Shown one piece after another: positions 63,104 through 64,000 of a stretch of 64,000 nt of DNA; position 1 is the stretch's first letter; each line of letters starts with the position of its first letter. The stretch spans positions 84,121-148,120 of the forward strand of contig NZ_JAPDKN010000019.1 in the NCBI RefSeq assembly GCF_026163565.1, in the 5' to 3' direction. A program made the translations under genes and the position numbers. The notes below the pieces were generated by a model, which was not told the origin of the DNA, made no database searches, and saw only the letters and a list, made by a program, of their open reading frames with translations. The DNA is from Chryseobacterium sp. YIM B08800. Its GTDB lineage: Bacteria > Bacteroidota > Bacteroidia > Flavobacteriales > Weeksellaceae.

Positions 63104-63742
63104 ATGTTTCAAATACAGGCCTTCGTGTTCAATTTTGCGAGTGAAAATACTTATGTTCTTTTTAATGAAAATAAAAACGCCTGGATCATCGATCCTGGAA
63201 ATATGAACGAGCAGGAAACCAAAGCTATCGAAAATTTCATCAAAGAAAATGAATTAAAGATTGAAAAAATCATCTTGACCCATGCTCATATTGATCATGT
63301 TTTAGGCTTACAGTGGGCTTTTGACACATATAAAGTTCCGGTAACGATGCATCAGGAAGATCAGGAAGTTTTAGATATGCTTCAGGCAAGCGGAGCAAGG
63401 TTTGGCTTTCAGATTCCTGCAGTAAAAGTTGACACCGAATACATCAATGAAGGTAATGAACTGGATTTTGATGGAGAAAAATTTAAAATCTATCATGTTC
63501 CGGGACATTCTCCAGGAAGCGTGGTTTATCATAATGAAACTCAAAAATTTATGATTTCCGGTGATGTTTTGTTTGAAGGAAGCATAGGAAGAACAGATCT
63601 GTACAAAGGAAATTATGACCAATTAATTGATGGAATTAAAACTAAACTTTTTGTTTTGGATGATGAAACGCAGGTTTTTTCAGGTCATGGAAACCCTACC
63701 ACGATTGGTTTTGAGAAACAGTATAATCCGTTTTTGAGATAG
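63104..63742 (+). CDS. MBL-fold metallohydrolase (glyoxalase II-like)
   Basis: 212 residues. The zinc motif THAHIDHVLG has His60, His62, Asp64 and His65; further ligands are in VPGHSPGSVV and FMISGDVLF, with SGHGNPTTIG near the end. Closest to the glyoxalase II-like group of metallo-beta-lactamase folds, which hydrolyse thioesters or other substrates in the cytoplasm. No glyoxalase I is next to it; the substrate is open. Confidence 0.93.
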   Translation: MFQIQAFVFNFASENTYVLFNENKNAWIIDPGNMNEQETKAIENFIKENELKIEKIILTHAHIDHVLGLQWAFDTYKVPVTMHQEDQEVLDMLQASGARFGFQIPAVKVDTEYINEGNELDFDGEKFKIYHVPGHSPGSVVYHNETQKFMISGDVLFEGSIGRTDLYKGNYDQLIDGIKTKLFVLDDETQVFSGHGNPTTIGFEKQYNPFLR

Positions 63743-64000
63743 TTTTTAAACCCGTTGTGCATTTTAAATTTTGTTTTTCGGAAATAAATGAAATCAAAGA
63801 TTAGACGTAGTCAAACGGCTTTGTATATCTTATTCCAGTATTTTTTTAAAATTCCTTGTCTATCCTTGCGTTTTTTAATCGCTAAGAAAGACAAAGCTCA
63901 TTCAGATAGACTTCTTTTTTTAGATAAACAAAGGCATTTCATTTAACAAAGAAACACAATAGTTTAAATATTAGGCATTTAAAGTTTATTCAGAATGCAC
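63743..64000. other. Terminal gene-free region with one imperfect hairpin
   Basis: The last 258 bp carry no gene. An inverted repeat (CCTTGTCTATCCTTGCG, 63854-63870, with CGCTAAGAAAGACAAAG, 63880-63896) matches at 14 of 17 positions and may be a terminator or a dispersed repeat. The rest is AT-rich. Confidence 0.45.

Overview
The window is low-GC, gene-dense DNA from a Bacteroidetes bacterium of the class Flavobacteriia, most like Chryseobacterium or a close relative (Weeksellaceae). This is inferred from several points: two proteins carry C-terminal type IX secretion (T9SS) sorting domains and a T9SS plug-type protein is present; Bacteroidetes families such as DUF4290, DUF4295, DUF4876 and DUF6850 occur; promoters have the TAnnTTTG -7 element instead of a sigma70 -10 box; and the intergenic gaps are filled with short palindromic repeats. 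No tRNA, rRNA, CRISPR array, insertion sequence or prophage gene was found.

Layout. 1-4 kb: a partial membrane protein, a thioesterase, then the glyoxylate shunt pair aceA and aceB (minus strand). 4-5.5 kb: a divergent RamB/ScfR-type regulator, with a perfect 14-bp palindrome in the shared promoter. 5.8-13 kb: comF, a haem-motif lipoprotein, upp, der and katG. 13-16.2 kb: a haem-binding protein, a DCC-family protein, DUF4290 and murA. 16.5-25.5 kb (minus): two paralogous DUF2207 membrane proteins behind lemA, an orphan NIL-domain protein, a YiiX-like lipoprotein, a DUF1801 protein and a large T9SS cargo protein. 25.7-28.5 kb: an aminotransferase, a lipoprotein and murB. 28.6-35.5 kb: a cassette of TonB-dependent receptor, DUF4876 lipoprotein, DUF6850 barrel protein and dihaem peroxidase, the most system-like accessory locus. 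35.6-41 kb: an unknown gene, proC, vanZ-like, lnt and a second T9SS cargo. 41.3-51.4 kb: rpmB-rpmG-DUF4295, ftsY, a small membrane protein, sppA, folK, two tandem OmpA-type proteins, recQ and fmt. 51.4-64 kb: a RibBA-like protein with a degenerate cyclohydrolase half, a flavin monooxygenase-like protein, two unknowns, a PIF1/RecD-like helicase, a gamma carbonic anhydrase, an Nfu protein, hemH, a small toxin-antitoxin-like pair, the T9SS plug-type protein and an MBL-fold hydrolase.

Common themes. Envelope building recurs (murA, murB, lnt, sppA, OmpA pair, T9SS plug and cargos). Haem and iron appear in hemH, katG, three proteins with c-type or haem-binding motifs, and the receptor/dihaem-peroxidase cassette. 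Carbon metabolism is represented by the glyoxylate shunt and its likely regulator. Several genes have the -7 element ending only 4-6 nt before the ATG, which suggests leaderless transcripts. In several cases a TTG inside that -7 element could be mistaken for the start codon; I moved those starts to the downstream ATG.
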